Shown here: in pieces, positions 34,088-42,936 of the stretch
Numbering within the stretch: position 1 is the stretch's first letter
Layout: every line of letters starts with the position of its first letter
Assembly (NCBI GenBank): GCA_050633625.1
Contig: JBOEGW010000003.1
Coordinates: forward strand, 372,001-436,000
DNA length: 64,000 nt
Source: JBOEGW01 sp050633625
Lineage (GTDB): Bacteria > Pseudomonadota > Alphaproteobacteria > Rhodobacterales > Rhodobacteraceae
Direction: 5' to 3'
The notes under the pieces: generated by a model
What the model was told of the DNA's origin: nothing
The model's database searches: none
What the model saw: the letters and a program-made list of their open reading frames with translations, nothing else
Made by a program: the position numbers and the translations under genes

Positions 34088-34579
34088 ATGCGAAACTCGG
34101 TATTCTCAAGTGTTTTGAGTGTGGCGTGCATTATGGGCGGTCTTGCCGCCGCGCAGGACGCGACACCGGAAACGATGATCCTCGCCTCGGACCCCAGTTC
34201 CGTCCTGACCCATCTTAATGCGACCGGATACCCTGCGAAACTCACCGAAGACAGCGTAGGCGATCCGTTGATCGAATTTCGCCTCAGCGGGGAACGCTAC
34301 GACATATTTTTCTACGACTGTACCAAGAACGAAGATTGTCAGGCGCTTCAGTTTTATGCCGGCTTTAACGTGGGGGGCAGCGTGGAGCTGGACACGCTCA
34401 ACGAGTGGAACGCAGACCGCAGGTTTGTGCGCGCCTATATGGTCGACGGAGGGGATGCTGTGCGGATTGAATTGGATGTCGCCACCAGCAACCACGGGAT
34501 TCACCCGGACGATTTTTCCGACATTATTGATCTGTGGAAAGAAAGCGTTTCGCTTTTTGAAGCGCGGATTGACTGGTAG
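34088..34579 (+). CDS. secreted YbjN domain protein
   Basis: A 163-residue exported protein. The signal peptide (residues 1-22, ending GLAAA) is followed by a YbjN-like domain: VLTHLNATGYPAKL, then DIFFYDCTKNEDCQALQFYAGF, in which two cysteines six residues apart probably form a disulfide, LNEWNADRRFVRAY and FSDIIDLWKESVSLF. YbjN proteins in E. coli affect motility and stress responses, but those are cytoplasmic; the molecular role of secreted members is unknown. The ATG at 34088 has GGAGGG upstream. It follows smc by 75 bases and converges on the thiolase gene. Confidence 0.8.
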   Translation: MRNSVFSSVLSVACIMGGLAAAQDATPETMILASDPSSVLTHLNATGYPAKLTEDSVGDPLIEFRLSGERYDIFFYDCTKNEDCQALQFYAGFNVGGSVELDTLNEWNADRRFVRAYMVDGGDAVRIELDVATSNHGIHPDDFSDIIDLWKESVSLFEARIDW

Positions 34580-34587
34580 CGCAGCAA

Positions 34588-34609
34588 GGCAGGAGGTCGC
34601 CCCCCTGCC
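34588..34609. terminator. hairpin between convergent genes
   Basis: GGCAGG (34588-34593) pairs with CCTGCC (34604-34609), extended inside by GG/CC. It sits in the 39-base gap between the YbjN-like and thiolase genes and could end transcription from both sides, although no T-run follows on either strand. Confidence 0.4.
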
Positions 34610-34618
34610 CGCTCAACA

Positions 34619-35794
34619 TTAAAGCCGTTCAATCGCAAGGGCGATGCCCTGACCGCCCCCGATACACATGGTGATCAGCGCGCGTTTGCCGCCCGTCCGC
34701 TCCAGTTCATGCAGGGCTTTGACAGTGATGATCGCGCCGGTTGCGCCAACTGGATGACCGAGCGCAATTGCGCCGCCGTTCGGGTTCACCTTCGCCGGGT
34801 CCAGCCCAAGGTCATTGCTCACCGCGAGGGCTTGGGCGGCAAAGGCTTCGTTGCTTTCAATCACATCAAAATCCCCGGCGCTCAAGCCGGTTTTCTCGAA
34901 CAAGGACTTCACAGCGGGGATAGGGCCAATGCCCATCACTTCCGGGCGTACACCTGCGTGGGCATAGCCAAGTATGCGCGCGCGCGGCTTTAACCCTGCT
35001 GCCTCCGCCGCACTGGCGCGCGCCAGAACCAAAGCCGCTGCACCGTCATTGATCCCCGACGCATTGCCTGCGGTCACGGTACCATCTTTTTGGAACACCG
35101 CCCGCAAGCCAGCGAGCGCTTCAGGAGAGGTGGCTTTCGGATGTTCGTCAGTATCAAAGGGAACAAGGTCGCGCTTCACCTTGACTTCAACCGGCACGAT
35201 CTGGTCCTTGAAGTATCCCGCCTCAATCGCATGGATCGCGCGGGTTTGGCTTTGCAGTGCAAAGGCGTCCTGATCGGCGCGACTGATGCCACATTCGGCG
35301 GCCACGTTTTCCGCGGTGACCCCCATGTGGCCCGTGCCAAACGGACAGTTGAGCGTACCAAGCATCATGTCTTGTGCGGCGACATCACCCATTTTTTGCC
35401 CCCAGCGTGCGGCAGGCATGATGTAGGGCGAGCGGCTCATCGCTTCGGCGCCACCGGCCAGCCCGAAATCCGCATCGCCCAGCATGAGAGACTGGACCAC
35501 AGACACAATCGCCTGCGCGCCAGATCCACACAAACGATTCACGTTCATCGCCGGGGTGGTGTCGGGGATGCCAGCCTCAATCGCGGCGACGCGGCTAAGA
35601 TACATATCGCGCGGCTCGGTGTTGATCACGTTGCCATAGACCACATGGCCAATTTGTGCCGGATCGACCCCCGCGCGCTCCATCGCCGCTTTGGCGACGA
35701 TGGTGGCGGTTTGGGTCGGGGCAACGCCTGCGAGCGATCCGCCGAAGGTGCCAATCGCCGTACGCGCACCCGATAAAATTACGATGTCAGTCAT
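34619..35794 (-). CDS. acetyl-CoA acetyltransferase / beta-ketothiolase
   Basis: A 391-residue thiolase condensing two acetyl-CoA to acetoacetyl-CoA or cleaving 3-ketoacyl-CoA. Catalytic residues are in place: C89 in NRLCGSGAQA, the histidine in GHPVGATGA (near 347) and the second cysteine in CIGGGQGIA (near 377), plus the NASGINDGAAAL and ESNEAFAAQAL blocks. The ATG at 35794 gives the standard start MTDIVILSGARTAIG. It could serve polyhydroxybutyrate synthesis (PhaA) or ketothiolase catabolism (BktB/AtoB); the phaB and phaC genes are not nearby. A MarR regulator gene lies 68 bases upstream on the same strand. Confidence 0.92.
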   Translation of the reverse strand: MTDIVILSGARTAIGTFGGSLAGVAPTQTATIVAKAAMERAGVDPAQIGHVVYGNVINTEPRDMYLSRVAAIEAGIPDTTPAMNVNRLCGSGAQAIVSVVQSLMLGDADFGLAGGAEAMSRSPYIMPAARWGQKMGDVAAQDMMLGTLNCPFGTGHMGVTAENVAAECGISRADQDAFALQSQTRAIHAIEAGYFKDQIVPVEVKVKRDLVPFDTDEHPKATSPEALAGLRAVFQKDGTVTAGNASGINDGAAALVLARASAAEAAGLKPRARILGYAHAGVRPEVMGIGPIPAVKSLFEKTGLSAGDFDVIESNEAFAAQALAVSNDLGLDPAKVNPNGGAIALGHPVGATGAIITVKALHELERTGGKRALITMCIGGGQGIALAIERL

Positions 35795-35862
35795 GGTTCT
35801 CTCCCTCATCAGTCATGGCCAAGGTGAAGCGCTGCCACGCAAAAAAGAAGCGTTACGGCACG

Positions 35863-36303
35863 TCAGTTGTCATCACCTGGCTCAAAGGCACTCAGCTTTG
35901 CAATGGCGGCGCGAAAATCGCTGTCATCCCCGCCCAGCGCGTCACGCAGCACAACGTCATAAGCGCGCGCGATGGGGGCAAGGGTTTCGATCATCTCGCG
36001 GCCTTTGGCGGTCAGGGACAATTTCACGAGCCGATGATCGTGTTCATTGACGAGTTTTTCGATGTAGCCTGCGTCCTCAAGCCGAGTGGCAGCGCGGCTG
36101 ACTTTCGGTTTGTCCAGTTCAACGCGATTGGTGATTTCGCGCACAGACACAGAGTCTTCTTGACTGAGGTGCGCCACAACCCGCCATTCCGCAACAGAAA
36201 TGCCATAACGCTCCCGATAGTGGCGCGAAAATCCCGCGCTGACTTTGCGCGACAACACCGCAAGTTGATACGGCAGGAAATCATCAAGATTAAAATCGGT
36301 CAC
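35863..36303 (-). CDS. MarR family transcriptional regulator
   Basis: A 146-residue winged-helix regulator. The DNA-binding region runs from YGISVAEWRVVAHLSQEDSVSVREITNRVELDKPKVSRAATRLEDAGYIEKL, with the recognition helix around KPKVSRAATRL, followed by the wing NEHDHRLVKLSLTAKG. MarR proteins bind palindromes as dimers and release them on binding small, often aromatic, ligands. It lies directly upstream of the thiolase gene on the same strand and is divergent from an MFS transporter gene, so either is a plausible target. Confidence 0.9.
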   Translation of the reverse strand: MTDFNLDDFLPYQLAVLSRKVSAGFSRHYRERYGISVAEWRVVAHLSQEDSVSVREITNRVELDKPKVSRAATRLEDAGYIEKLVNEHDHRLVKLSLTAKGREMIETLAPIARAYDVVLRDALGGDDSDFRAAIAKLSAFEPGDDN

Positions 36304-36428
36304 GCCTGTGCCCTCAGAGCCATTTTTAGGGGTTTAAACTATATGGCCGTGTGGCGCGGTGTCTGACAAGCCCCTTGATCCCTTTGACGATTTGGGGCCT
36401 TTTGATCTCTGCTAGGGAGGGCACACAT

Positions 36429-37616
36429 ATGCGCGCAGGAATCGTGACACTCGTTGTGGCTTATGTGTTGAGCCAGTTTTACCGCGCGTTTATGGCGGTT
36501 TTGGCCCCTGTATTGGACGCCGAAATCGGCGCGTCTCCCGAACAATTATCGGTCGCTGTCAGCCTTTGGTTCCTTGTGTTTGCCGCGATGCAAATCCCGG
36601 TGGGCTGGCTATTGGACAATGTCGGCCCGCGCCGAAGCTCTGCATTTCTGTTCGCCTTTGGCGCGGCAGGCGGGGCGCTTGTGTTCGCGGTGGCGCAAGG
36701 GCCGGGGCATGTGACAATCGCGATGGTGCTCATTGGCATTGGATGCTCGCCCATCCTTATGGCGTCCTATTTTACCTTCGCGCGTATTTTTGAGCCGCGG
36801 GTGTTTGGCACTTTGGCGGGTGTGGTCTTGGGTGTTGGCACCTTTGGCAATGTGATTGCGTCTTATCCTATGTCCTGGGCGGTGGAGACGATTGGCTGGC
36901 GTGAAACTTTGTTTGGTTTGGCGGCCGCCACATTCGCAGTTGCCGTGCTGATCCTGATCTTGGTCAAAGATCCGCCGCCGCTCGACCACGAGGGCGAAGC
37001 GCCGAAAGGATCGGTTTTGACCTTGCTCGCCATTCCCGCGCTTTGGTTCATTTTCCCGATGCAACTCGTGAACTATGCGCCTTCTGCGTCTTTGCGTGGG
37101 CTTTGGGCGGGGCCGTACCTCAAGGATGTTTATGCGCTTGATGCAAACCAAATCGGCGTTGTGACACTCGTTATGGCCTTGGCGATGATTGCTGGAAATT
37201 TTCTTTATGGGCCTGCGGATCGGTTCTTTGGGACGCGCAAATGGGTGGTCCTTACTGGCAACTTATTGGGCGCGGTGTGCTTGTTGGCCCTTTGGCAAAT
37301 GCCCATGAGCGGTGTCGTGGCGAGCACTGTCTTGTTGGCAGGGGTCGGGCTTATGGGCGCGTCTTTTCCGCTTATCATGGCGCATGCACGGTCGTTTTTT
37401 CCGCCGCACTTAACAGGCCAAGGGGTGACCTTGATCAACCTTTTGGGCATTGGCGGCGTGAGCCTGTTTCAATTCATTTCCGGCAAAGTCTACGGTGCGA
37501 CATACGAAGGGGCGACCGATGTGGCCGCCCCTTATGAAGTGCTGTTCTTGATGTTTGCCTTGGCGTTGATCGCGGGCTGTTGCGTCTATGCGTTCAGCCG
37601 CGATCGCCTTGACTAA
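36429..37616 (+). CDS. MFS transporter
   Basis: A 395-residue major facilitator with about 12 hydrophobic segments. The conserved loop between TM2 and TM3 reads GWLLDNVGPRRSS, close to the G-x3-D-x2-G-x2-R signature, and VLGVGTFGNVIASYP lies in TM5. The C-terminal half includes GNFLYGPADRFFGTRKWVV, the symmetry-related loop. The ATG at 36429 has AGGGAGGG upstream; the frame from 36351 is leader sequence. The substrate is unknown. It is divergent from the marR-like gene and ends three bases from the convergent helicase gene. Confidence 0.88.
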   Translation: MRAGIVTLVVAYVLSQFYRAFMAVLAPVLDAEIGASPEQLSVAVSLWFLVFAAMQIPVGWLLDNVGPRRSSAFLFAFGAAGGALVFAVAQGPGHVTIAMVLIGIGCSPILMASYFTFARIFEPRVFGTLAGVVLGVGTFGNVIASYPMSWAVETIGWRETLFGLAAATFAVAVLILILVKDPPPLDHEGEAPKGSVLTLLAIPALWFIFPMQLVNYAPSASLRGLWAGPYLKDVYALDANQIGVVTLVMALAMIAGNFLYGPADRFFGTRKWVVLTGNLLGAVCLLALWQMPMSGVVASTVLLAGVGLMGASFPLIMAHARSFFPPHLTGQGVTLINLLGIGGVSLFQFISGKVYGATYEGATDVAAPYEVLFLMFALALIAGCCVYAFSRDRLD

Positions 37617-37619
37617 GGT

Positions 37620-38960
37620 TTAGGCTGCGCGACGCGGTTTGGAGCGGCGTGGTTTGCCGCCACCAGATTTGTGACCGCCGGGCTTCCCACCATGCGCCTT
37701 TGGCTTGCCGCCACCGTGCGGGCGACCACCGCCGCCGCCGCCATGGGGACGACCGCCCCCACCACCGCCGCCGCCACGGCGCCGACCACCACCACCGCCG
37801 CCACGTTTGGGCGGATCAACTTCTTCGGGGCGGGTGCCGCCAGAAACCGGAATTTCAATCTTCATGATCTTTTGAATTTGCCGCAGGTAGCCAATCTCTT
37901 CGCCCGACACGAAGGAGATCGCATCCCCATCCGCGCCCGCGCGCGCGGTGCGTCCAATGCGGTGCACATAGTTTTCCGCAACCTCGGGAAGCTCGAAATT
38001 GAACACGTGAGACACGCCTGGAATGTCGATCCCGCGCGCGGCAACATCGGTGGCCACCAAAACGCGCGCCTCGCCGTTGCGAAACGCCTTGAGCGCACGA
38101 TCGCGTTGGCCTTGGCTCTTATTTCCGTGGATCGACACAGCTTTGTAGCCTTCATCACACAGGGTGCGCATCAGCTTTTCGCAGCCGTGTTTCGTCCGCC
38201 CGAAGACAAGCGACAAACTGTCAGGCTCGTCGGCAAGATGTTGGATCAGGAGGTCAACTTTCTGGTTGCGATCACGCGCCCAGTGAATGCTTTGGGTGAT
38301 TTTGTCGGCCGCTTTGCCCGGCGCTGCCACTTGCACGCGCACTGGATCATCAAGGTAAGCGCGCGACAGTTCTTCCATTTGTTTTGGCATTGTGGCCGAA
38401 AACAACATGGTTTGACGCGGTGTGCCGAGCATCGGCGCGATTTTGCGCAGCGCGTGGATAAAGCCCATGTCGAGCATTTGATCTGCTTCGTCCAGCACCA
38501 GGAAGGTTGCTTTATCAAGGCGCACCGCTCGGCGTTCCATCAGATCCATCAAACGGCCCGGTGTGGCCACAAGAATGTCTGTGCCTTTTGCAAGGGTTTG
38601 GATCTGTTTGTTGATCGAAAGCCCGCCAACAACCGTGTTCACCTTCATATGCGTGCCTTGCACATATGTTTTCAGGTTGTCCGCAATCTGGTTCACCAGT
38701 TCGCGTGTGGGCGCAAGAATCAGCGCTTTTGTGCATTTCGCTTCGCGGCGATCATGGGGGTCTTGCAGCAATTGGTGCACAAGCGGCAGCCCAAATGCGG
38801 CTGTTTTGCCGGTGCCGGTTTGAGCAAGGCCCATCACGTCACGTTTCGCGAGCGCGTGCGGAATCGCCTGTTGTTGGATTGGCGAGGGCGTTTTGTAGCC
38901 CGCGGCCTCAACAGCAGCGAGAAGTTTCGGGTCCAGCCCGAGGTCGTTAAAAGTCGTCAT
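37620..38960 (-). CDS. DEAD-box RNA helicase, RhlE-like, with glycine-rich tail
   Basis: A 446-residue ATP-dependent RNA helicase. All core motifs are present in order: Q motif (TPSPIQQQAIP), AQTGTGKT, PTRELVNQI, VLDEADQML, SAT, ATDVAARGIDIPGVSHV and HRIGRTARAG. The last 60 residues form a low-complexity basic Gly/Arg/His tail (such as GGGRRRGGGGGGGGRPHGG) that probably binds RNA nonspecifically. The ATG at 38960 starts MTTFNDLGLDPKLL; the longer frame is unsupported. RhlE/CsdA-type helicases act in ribosome assembly, RNA decay and cold growth. Confidence 0.93.
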   Translation of the reverse strand: MTTFNDLGLDPKLLAAVEAAGYKTPSPIQQQAIPHALAKRDVMGLAQTGTGKTAAFGLPLVHQLLQDPHDRREAKCTKALILAPTRELVNQIADNLKTYVQGTHMKVNTVVGGLSINKQIQTLAKGTDILVATPGRLMDLMERRAVRLDKATFLVLDEADQMLDMGFIHALRKIAPMLGTPRQTMLFSATMPKQMEELSRAYLDDPVRVQVAAPGKAADKITQSIHWARDRNQKVDLLIQHLADEPDSLSLVFGRTKHGCEKLMRTLCDEGYKAVSIHGNKSQGQRDRALKAFRNGEARVLVATDVAARGIDIPGVSHVFNFELPEVAENYVHRIGRTARAGADGDAISFVSGEEIGYLRQIQKIMKIEIPVSGGTRPEEVDPPKRGGGGGGRRRGGGGGGGGRPHGGGGGGRPHGGGKPKAHGGKPGGHKSGGGKPRRSKPRRAA

Positions 38961-39336
38961 AATATCTTTCTGCGAGGCAAATGCCCCGCCCATACGGCTC
39001 ATCTGGCCGTCATCGCTTGGGTCACGCGCGGCCTCATGACAGGGCTTTTGCCTTTGTCACCGTCGTGCGCGAAGCCCCCCGCGTGATTTGGGAACCTGTT
39101 TGGGCGTTTTCGCCCTGCTATTCCGACCCTGCCGTTTGCGGATCATGGCCCGGTTTGGCCCAGCACAATACGGCGGCGGCTCACGCGGCCGCGTTCGGAA
39201 TACGCTGCATATCGGTTGCTTTGCATTCAAAGTCAAGATGGCACGCATTTTGATTGTTCATCAACGGGGCCTTTTCCCGGCTGCTTTGTTGCTGTAACAG
39301 CCTAGCGTCTTAGACACGCACGCAGAGGAGAGCCGG
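38961..39336. other. gene-free region between the helicase and asd genes
   Basis: This 376-base divergent region holds no convincing gene; short frames on both strands have no start signal or recognisable product. On the minus strand TTGACT (39231-39236) and GATATG (39208-39213), 17 bases apart, form a weak candidate promoter for the helicase gene, giving a leader of about 240 bases, long enough for cold-shock-type control. GGGCG-TTTT-CGCCC near 39099-39113 is a small hairpin in that leader. An inverted repeat TTGAT-N5-ATCAA (39250-39264) could be an operator for asd. Confidence 0.4.
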
Positions 39337-40359
39337 ATGGGCTACAAGGTCGTTGTATGTGGCGCCACGGGCAACGTGGGCCGCGAAATGCTGAATATTC
39401 TGGACGAGCGCCAGTTTCCTGTCGACGAGATCGCCGTATTGGCATCGCGCCGGTCCTTGGGGACCGAGGTGAGCTTTGGCGACCAAACCCTCAAAACGCA
39501 GGACTTGGACACGTTTGATTTCTCTGGTTGGGACATGGCCTTGTTTGCTGTTGGCTCGGATGCGACCAAGAAATACGCGCCCATCGCCGCAAAAGCAGGT
39601 TGTGTTGTGATCGATAACTCGTCGCTTTATCGCTACGATCCCGACATTCCGCTGATCGTGCCTGAGGTGAACCCGCAAGCGATTCACGACTATGCGAAGA
39701 AAAACATCATAGCGAATCCCAACTGTTCCACCGCGCAAATGGTTGTGGCCCTGAAACCGCTCCATGATCGCGCGAAGATCAAACGGGTCGTTGTCTCCAC
39801 GTATCAGTCGGTGTCGGGTTCGGGCAAAGATGCGATGGATGAGTTGTGGAACCAGACCAAAGGCAAGTTCGTCCCCGGTCAGGAAGTCGCGCCTTCTGTT
39901 TACCCGAAGGACATTGCGTTCAACGTGATCCCGCAAATCGACGTGTTCATGGATTCGGGCGATACCAAAGAAGAGTGGAAAATGGTCGTTGAGACGAAGA
40001 AAATCGTCGATCCTTCGATCAAGGTGACCGCCACATGTGTGCGGGTTCCGGTCTTTGTTGGGCACTCGGAGTCGATCAACATCGAGTTTGAAGATTTTCT
40101 TGATGAAGATGAGGCGCGCGACATTTTGCGCGAAGCGCCGGGGATCTTGGTTGTCGATAAACGTGAGCCGGGCGGCTATGTCACGCCGACCGAATGTGTC
40201 GGCGATTTCGCGACGTTCATCAGCCGAATTCGCCAAGATGTGACGGTTGAGAACGGGCTGAACCTGTGGTGCGTCTCGGACAATCTGCGCAAAGGTGCGG
40301 CGCTTAACGCGGTGCAAATCGCGGAGTTGCTCGGTCGCGAAGTCCTCAAGAAGGGCTAA
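39337..40359 (+). CDS. asd: aspartate-semialdehyde dehydrogenase
   Basis: A 340-residue NADPH-dependent enzyme that reduces aspartyl phosphate to the semialdehyde, feeding lysine, diaminopimelate, threonine and methionine synthesis. The nucleotide loop CGATGNVGREML is near the N-terminus, the catalytic cysteine is in NPNCSTAQMV and STYQSVSGSGKDAMDEL follows; VRVPVFVGHSESI contains the substrate-binding histidine. GAGGAGAG lies upstream of the ATG. It is transcribed alone and ends in a strong terminator. Confidence 0.96.
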   Translation: MGYKVVVCGATGNVGREMLNILDERQFPVDEIAVLASRRSLGTEVSFGDQTLKTQDLDTFDFSGWDMALFAVGSDATKKYAPIAAKAGCVVIDNSSLYRYDPDIPLIVPEVNPQAIHDYAKKNIIANPNCSTAQMVVALKPLHDRAKIKRVVVSTYQSVSGSGKDAMDELWNQTKGKFVPGQEVAPSVYPKDIAFNVIPQIDVFMDSGDTKEEWKMVVETKKIVDPSIKVTATCVRVPVFVGHSESINIEFEDFLDEDEARDILREAPGILVVDKREPGGYVTPTECVGDFATFISRIRQDVTVENGLNLWCVSDNLRKGAALNAVQIAELLGREVLKKG

Positions 40360-40380
40360 GCGCGCCCCGAAACAAGACAA

Positions 40381-40413
40381 ACGCCGCCGGGATCTCTCGG
40401 CGGCGTTTTCGTT
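40381..40413 (+). terminator. rho-independent terminator after asd
   Basis: ACGCCGCCG (40381-40389) pairs perfectly with CGGCGGCGT (40398-40406) around an eight-base loop, followed by TTTTCGTTTT. It lies 21 bases after the asd stop. Confidence 0.9.
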
Positions 40414-40529
40414 TTGACGGGCAATGTTTTGCCCGCCACGCGCGAAGTGTCAGATAGATTGTGAACAAGGCATGCCTGCGCAAGATGACCTGTCGTCTTT
40501 GAGGGAGGGGACGCTGCGCAAACCGTCCA

Positions 40530-40865
40530 TTATGCCCCGCCCGGCAGGATCAAAGGGACTGCCGAGAGGCGGAATGGGCCTCCCAACTGCGCTTCAATGT
40601 CATCACGCCGATGACCCAGATCACTGATGCTACAAAGTCGCGCGCCTGAGTGGAGCGACACAAGCGCAATATTGCCGCCCAGCTCACGCAAACCAAACCC
40701 CAAGTGTTGAAGCTGATCAGACAAATCAGGCCAGTTGAGCGCGGTCGTCATGACCTCACCGAGCCGGTCTTTGATCATCGCAATCAAACGGGTGTTGGTC
40801 CGCGTGAGCTGGGGGCGCACGTCCCCAGCGCGGTGAGTGGTGGGCGGTGTGAACATATGAGTCAT
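40530..40865 (-). CDS. small conserved hypothetical protein behind a CtrA-type site
   Basis: A 111-residue protein if started at the ATG at 40865 (MTHMFTPPTTHRAGD), which has GAGG eight bases upstream; an ATG at 40883 would add six residues. It has a basic first half (LTRTNTRLIAMIKDRL), then LNWPDLSDQLQHLGFGLRELGGNIALVSLHSGARLCSISDLGH and a Pro-rich end. No enzyme motif or membrane segment is seen. Codon use looks coding, and no larger gene lies on the other strand. A perfect TTAA-N7-TTAA sequence lies 24 bases upstream. Function unknown. Confidence 0.6.
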   Translation of the reverse strand: MTHMFTPPTTHRAGDVRPQLTRTNTRLIAMIKDRLGEVMTTALNWPDLSDQLQHLGFGLRELGGNIALVSLHSGARLCSISDLGHRRDDIEAQLGGPFRLSAVPLILPGGA

Positions 40866-40888
40866 ATCCACAGCCTCATCCATTAACC

Positions 40889-40903
40889 TTAACTTTTGAT
40901 TAA
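40889..40903. promoter_or_regulatory. CtrA-type binding site
   Basis: TTAACTTTTGATTAA is an exact TTAA-N7-TTAA match, extended by C, with a further TTAAC five bases before it. This is the consensus for the alphaproteobacterial response regulator CtrA, which in Rhodobacterales controls motility and gene transfer agent genes. It lies just upstream of the small hypothetical gene and about 110 bases from the divergent DUF4139 gene. Confidence 0.5.
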
Positions 40904-41012
40904 CGGCGTTTGATGTGCTTGCGCGACCTCCCGCCGAAAGCTAGGGGGCCACGTTGTAATCGCTCTTGCGCCTGATACTCTCGCGACAAATGGAACTCAG
41001 AAAGGCTTCCCT

Positions 41013-42656
41013 ATGCGTACTGTATCATTGTCCCTTTTGGCTCTTGTGGCGGCCTCCCCGACGTTCGCCAAGGATTACGTCGTTCAAGCGCCCGCGACCC
41101 AGGTGGTTGTTCATCCAGACGGCGCGCGCGTCACCTATCGCACAAGTGTCGAAGTGGATGCTGGCACCCATAGGGTGATGGTCGCAGCGCCGCGAGGGTT
41201 GCTGGGCGAGGACGCGCGGTATCAGGTCTCCGGGGCGGCGCTGACGCGCGGCCCTATGACGTTTCAGCCGGGCGCTTTGATTGATCTTGAGGCCCTGCTG
41301 ACATCTGAGCAAGCCGAAGCAAAGTCGGTGATGGAAAGCGCCGAAACACGGGTTCGCCTGGCGCAGGATGCATTAGAGGCGGCGCGAGGACAGGTGCGTG
41401 CGCTGGACGCCAAAGCCGCCTACCTGCTTGCGCTTGGTCAACCTGACGAAGCCACCGCAGAGACTTTGATCGCGATTGCCGGGGCGGTTGGCACCGAACT
41501 CGCCGCCACCAACAGCGCAATTATTGACGCCAAGGCGGGTTTGCCCGCGCTTCAAAAGGCCAAGGACGAAGCGCAAACCGCCTATGAGGCAGCTGCGAAG
41601 GACTATCGGGGGCTTATGCCTTTTCACGACACGGCAAGCGCGGATGTCGTGTCGGTTGAGGTGACGCAAGCGAGCCGCGGGCCTGTGGTCATCGAGATCG
41701 AGGACCGCACGTATAACGCCAGTTGGGGCATGACCTATGATGTGGCGCTCTCGACGGATACAAATAAGGTCGAGGTGGATCGCAAGGTACAGATCGGCCA
41801 GCGCACGGGGATGCTTTGGTCTGAGGTGGAATTGACGCTTTCAACCAGCAACCTGTTCACAGCCCTTGCTCCGCATGAGGTCAATTCGGATCAGGCAAGT
41901 GTCTATGCACTGACTCGCGCACGCTCCTCGGCTCCGAAAGCAGAGCTTGAAGCGAGCAGCGATTTCGCAGTGTCAGGGGTCCGCGCCCCCGTTGTCACAG
42001 AAGCCGGTGCGCCACTGGCTGTGATGAACACCAGCGGTCCGGTTATCACATATGAGTACCCGACCCCTGTCACTGCGCTGAACGGGGAAAACCTTTTGTT
42101 GGACCTTGATCAGGTGACGCTCGACGCCGATCCAGTGATTCACGCGGCGCCTCGATTTGACGACACCGCCTTTATGGTGGCTGACGTCACGAACACGTCT
42201 GGCGCGCCTTTGTTACCGGGGCCTGCGAATATTTCGCGTGACGGGCAATATATGGGCGCGACCCAAATCGGGCGAATTCCGGCAGGCGGGGCGGAGACTA
42301 TAGGATTTGGACCCGTCGAAGGCATCCAGCTTGAAACGATATTTGTGCGCAACCAAGAAGGCGATTCTGGGATCATCTCCAGGTCTTCCACGCGCAAACA
42401 GACCATCCGCTTCACCCTTGAAAACCTCACAAGCGAGGCGCAGGAGGTGACGGCCTTCTTCCCCATCACCTATTCTGAGCAAGAGGACCTGCGCGTGCGC
42501 GTTGTTGCCACACCCGAGCCAGACCTCACAGATATTGATGACAAACGTGGCGTGTCATCTTGGGAGGTTGCACTTGCCCCCGGCCAGAAAAAAGAAGTCC
42601 GTTTGGATGTTTCTTTGGATTGGCCCGAGGGCGGCGAATTGGTGTGGAACCCCTAA
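41013..42656 (+). CDS. DUF4139/DUF4140 (MuiA-like) secreted protein
   Basis: A 547-residue exported protein. The signal peptide (residues 1-19, LSLLALVAASPTFA) is followed by a DUF4140 N-terminal domain (VVVHPDGARVTYRTSVEVDAGTHRVMVAAPRGL), an Ala/Glu-rich helical segment (about 95-195), and a DUF4139 beta-rich C-terminal domain (YNASWGMTYDVAL, LTLSTSNLFTA, TLENLTSEAQEVTAFFP). The family includes the mucoidy inhibitor MuiA, but its biochemical role is unknown; it is probably periplasmic. It is divergent from the small CtrA-linked gene. Confidence 0.85.
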   Translation: MRTVSLSLLALVAASPTFAKDYVVQAPATQVVVHPDGARVTYRTSVEVDAGTHRVMVAAPRGLLGEDARYQVSGAALTRGPMTFQPGALIDLEALLTSEQAEAKSVMESAETRVRLAQDALEAARGQVRALDAKAAYLLALGQPDEATAETLIAIAGAVGTELAATNSAIIDAKAGLPALQKAKDEAQTAYEAAAKDYRGLMPFHDTASADVVSVEVTQASRGPVVIEIEDRTYNASWGMTYDVALSTDTNKVEVDRKVQIGQRTGMLWSEVELTLSTSNLFTALAPHEVNSDQASVYALTRARSSAPKAELEASSDFAVSGVRAPVVTEAGAPLAVMNTSGPVITYEYPTPVTALNGENLLLDLDQVTLDADPVIHAAPRFDDTAFMVADVTNTSGAPLLPGPANISRDGQYMGATQIGRIPAGGAETIGFGPVEGIQLETIFVRNQEGDSGIISRSSTRKQTIRFTLENLTSEAQEVTAFFPITYSEQEDLRVRVVATPEPDLTDIDDKRGVSSWEVALAPGQKKEVRLDVSLDWPEGGELVWNP

Positions 42657-42695
42657 GTACAGGCGGTCAGCAGACCTAAAAGCGAACAGGGGTGT

Positions 42696-42733
42696 GGGCG
42701 TATGGTTAGCCATTGTTTAATGCACCTACGCCC
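42696..42733 (+). terminator. possible terminator hairpin after the DUF4139 gene
   Basis: GGGCGTA (42696-42702) pairs with TACGCCC (42727-42733) around a 24-base loop that itself contains TGG-TTAG-CCA. No long T-run follows. It is 40 bases past the stop and about 200 bases before the small-protein cluster. Confidence 0.3.
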
Positions 42734-42936
42734 CTGTTAAGATTTATTAGAATTGTTTTGGTTCGGCACGGTTTCGCCCCAATCGAGCGCGAATTGTGTC
42801 CGAATTCTTCGTCAAAACGTTAAGTGTCAGCAGTAAGCCGACCCCGCGGCAAAGCCCGCTCCGCCCAAGAGGCACTCGCCGGAAACCGGTCTCCATCTGA
42901 GAACAGCCTAAGCGCAGACGAGAAACGGAGAAGACC

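Noticed and set aside
37640..37810. Repetitive CCG/CCA-rich DNA resembling a repeat array
   Set aside because: It encodes the Gly/Arg/His tail of the helicase in frame; it has no regular repeat-spacer structure, so it is not a CRISPR array.
37671..39086. A 471-residue open frame on the plus strand
   Set aside because: It is fully antisense to the DEAD-box helicase gene, whose motifs are complete, and its first part is an artefact of the glycine-codon repeats.
39310..40380. A 356-residue open frame on the minus strand
   Set aside because: It is antisense to asd, has no start signal and runs into the asd terminator.
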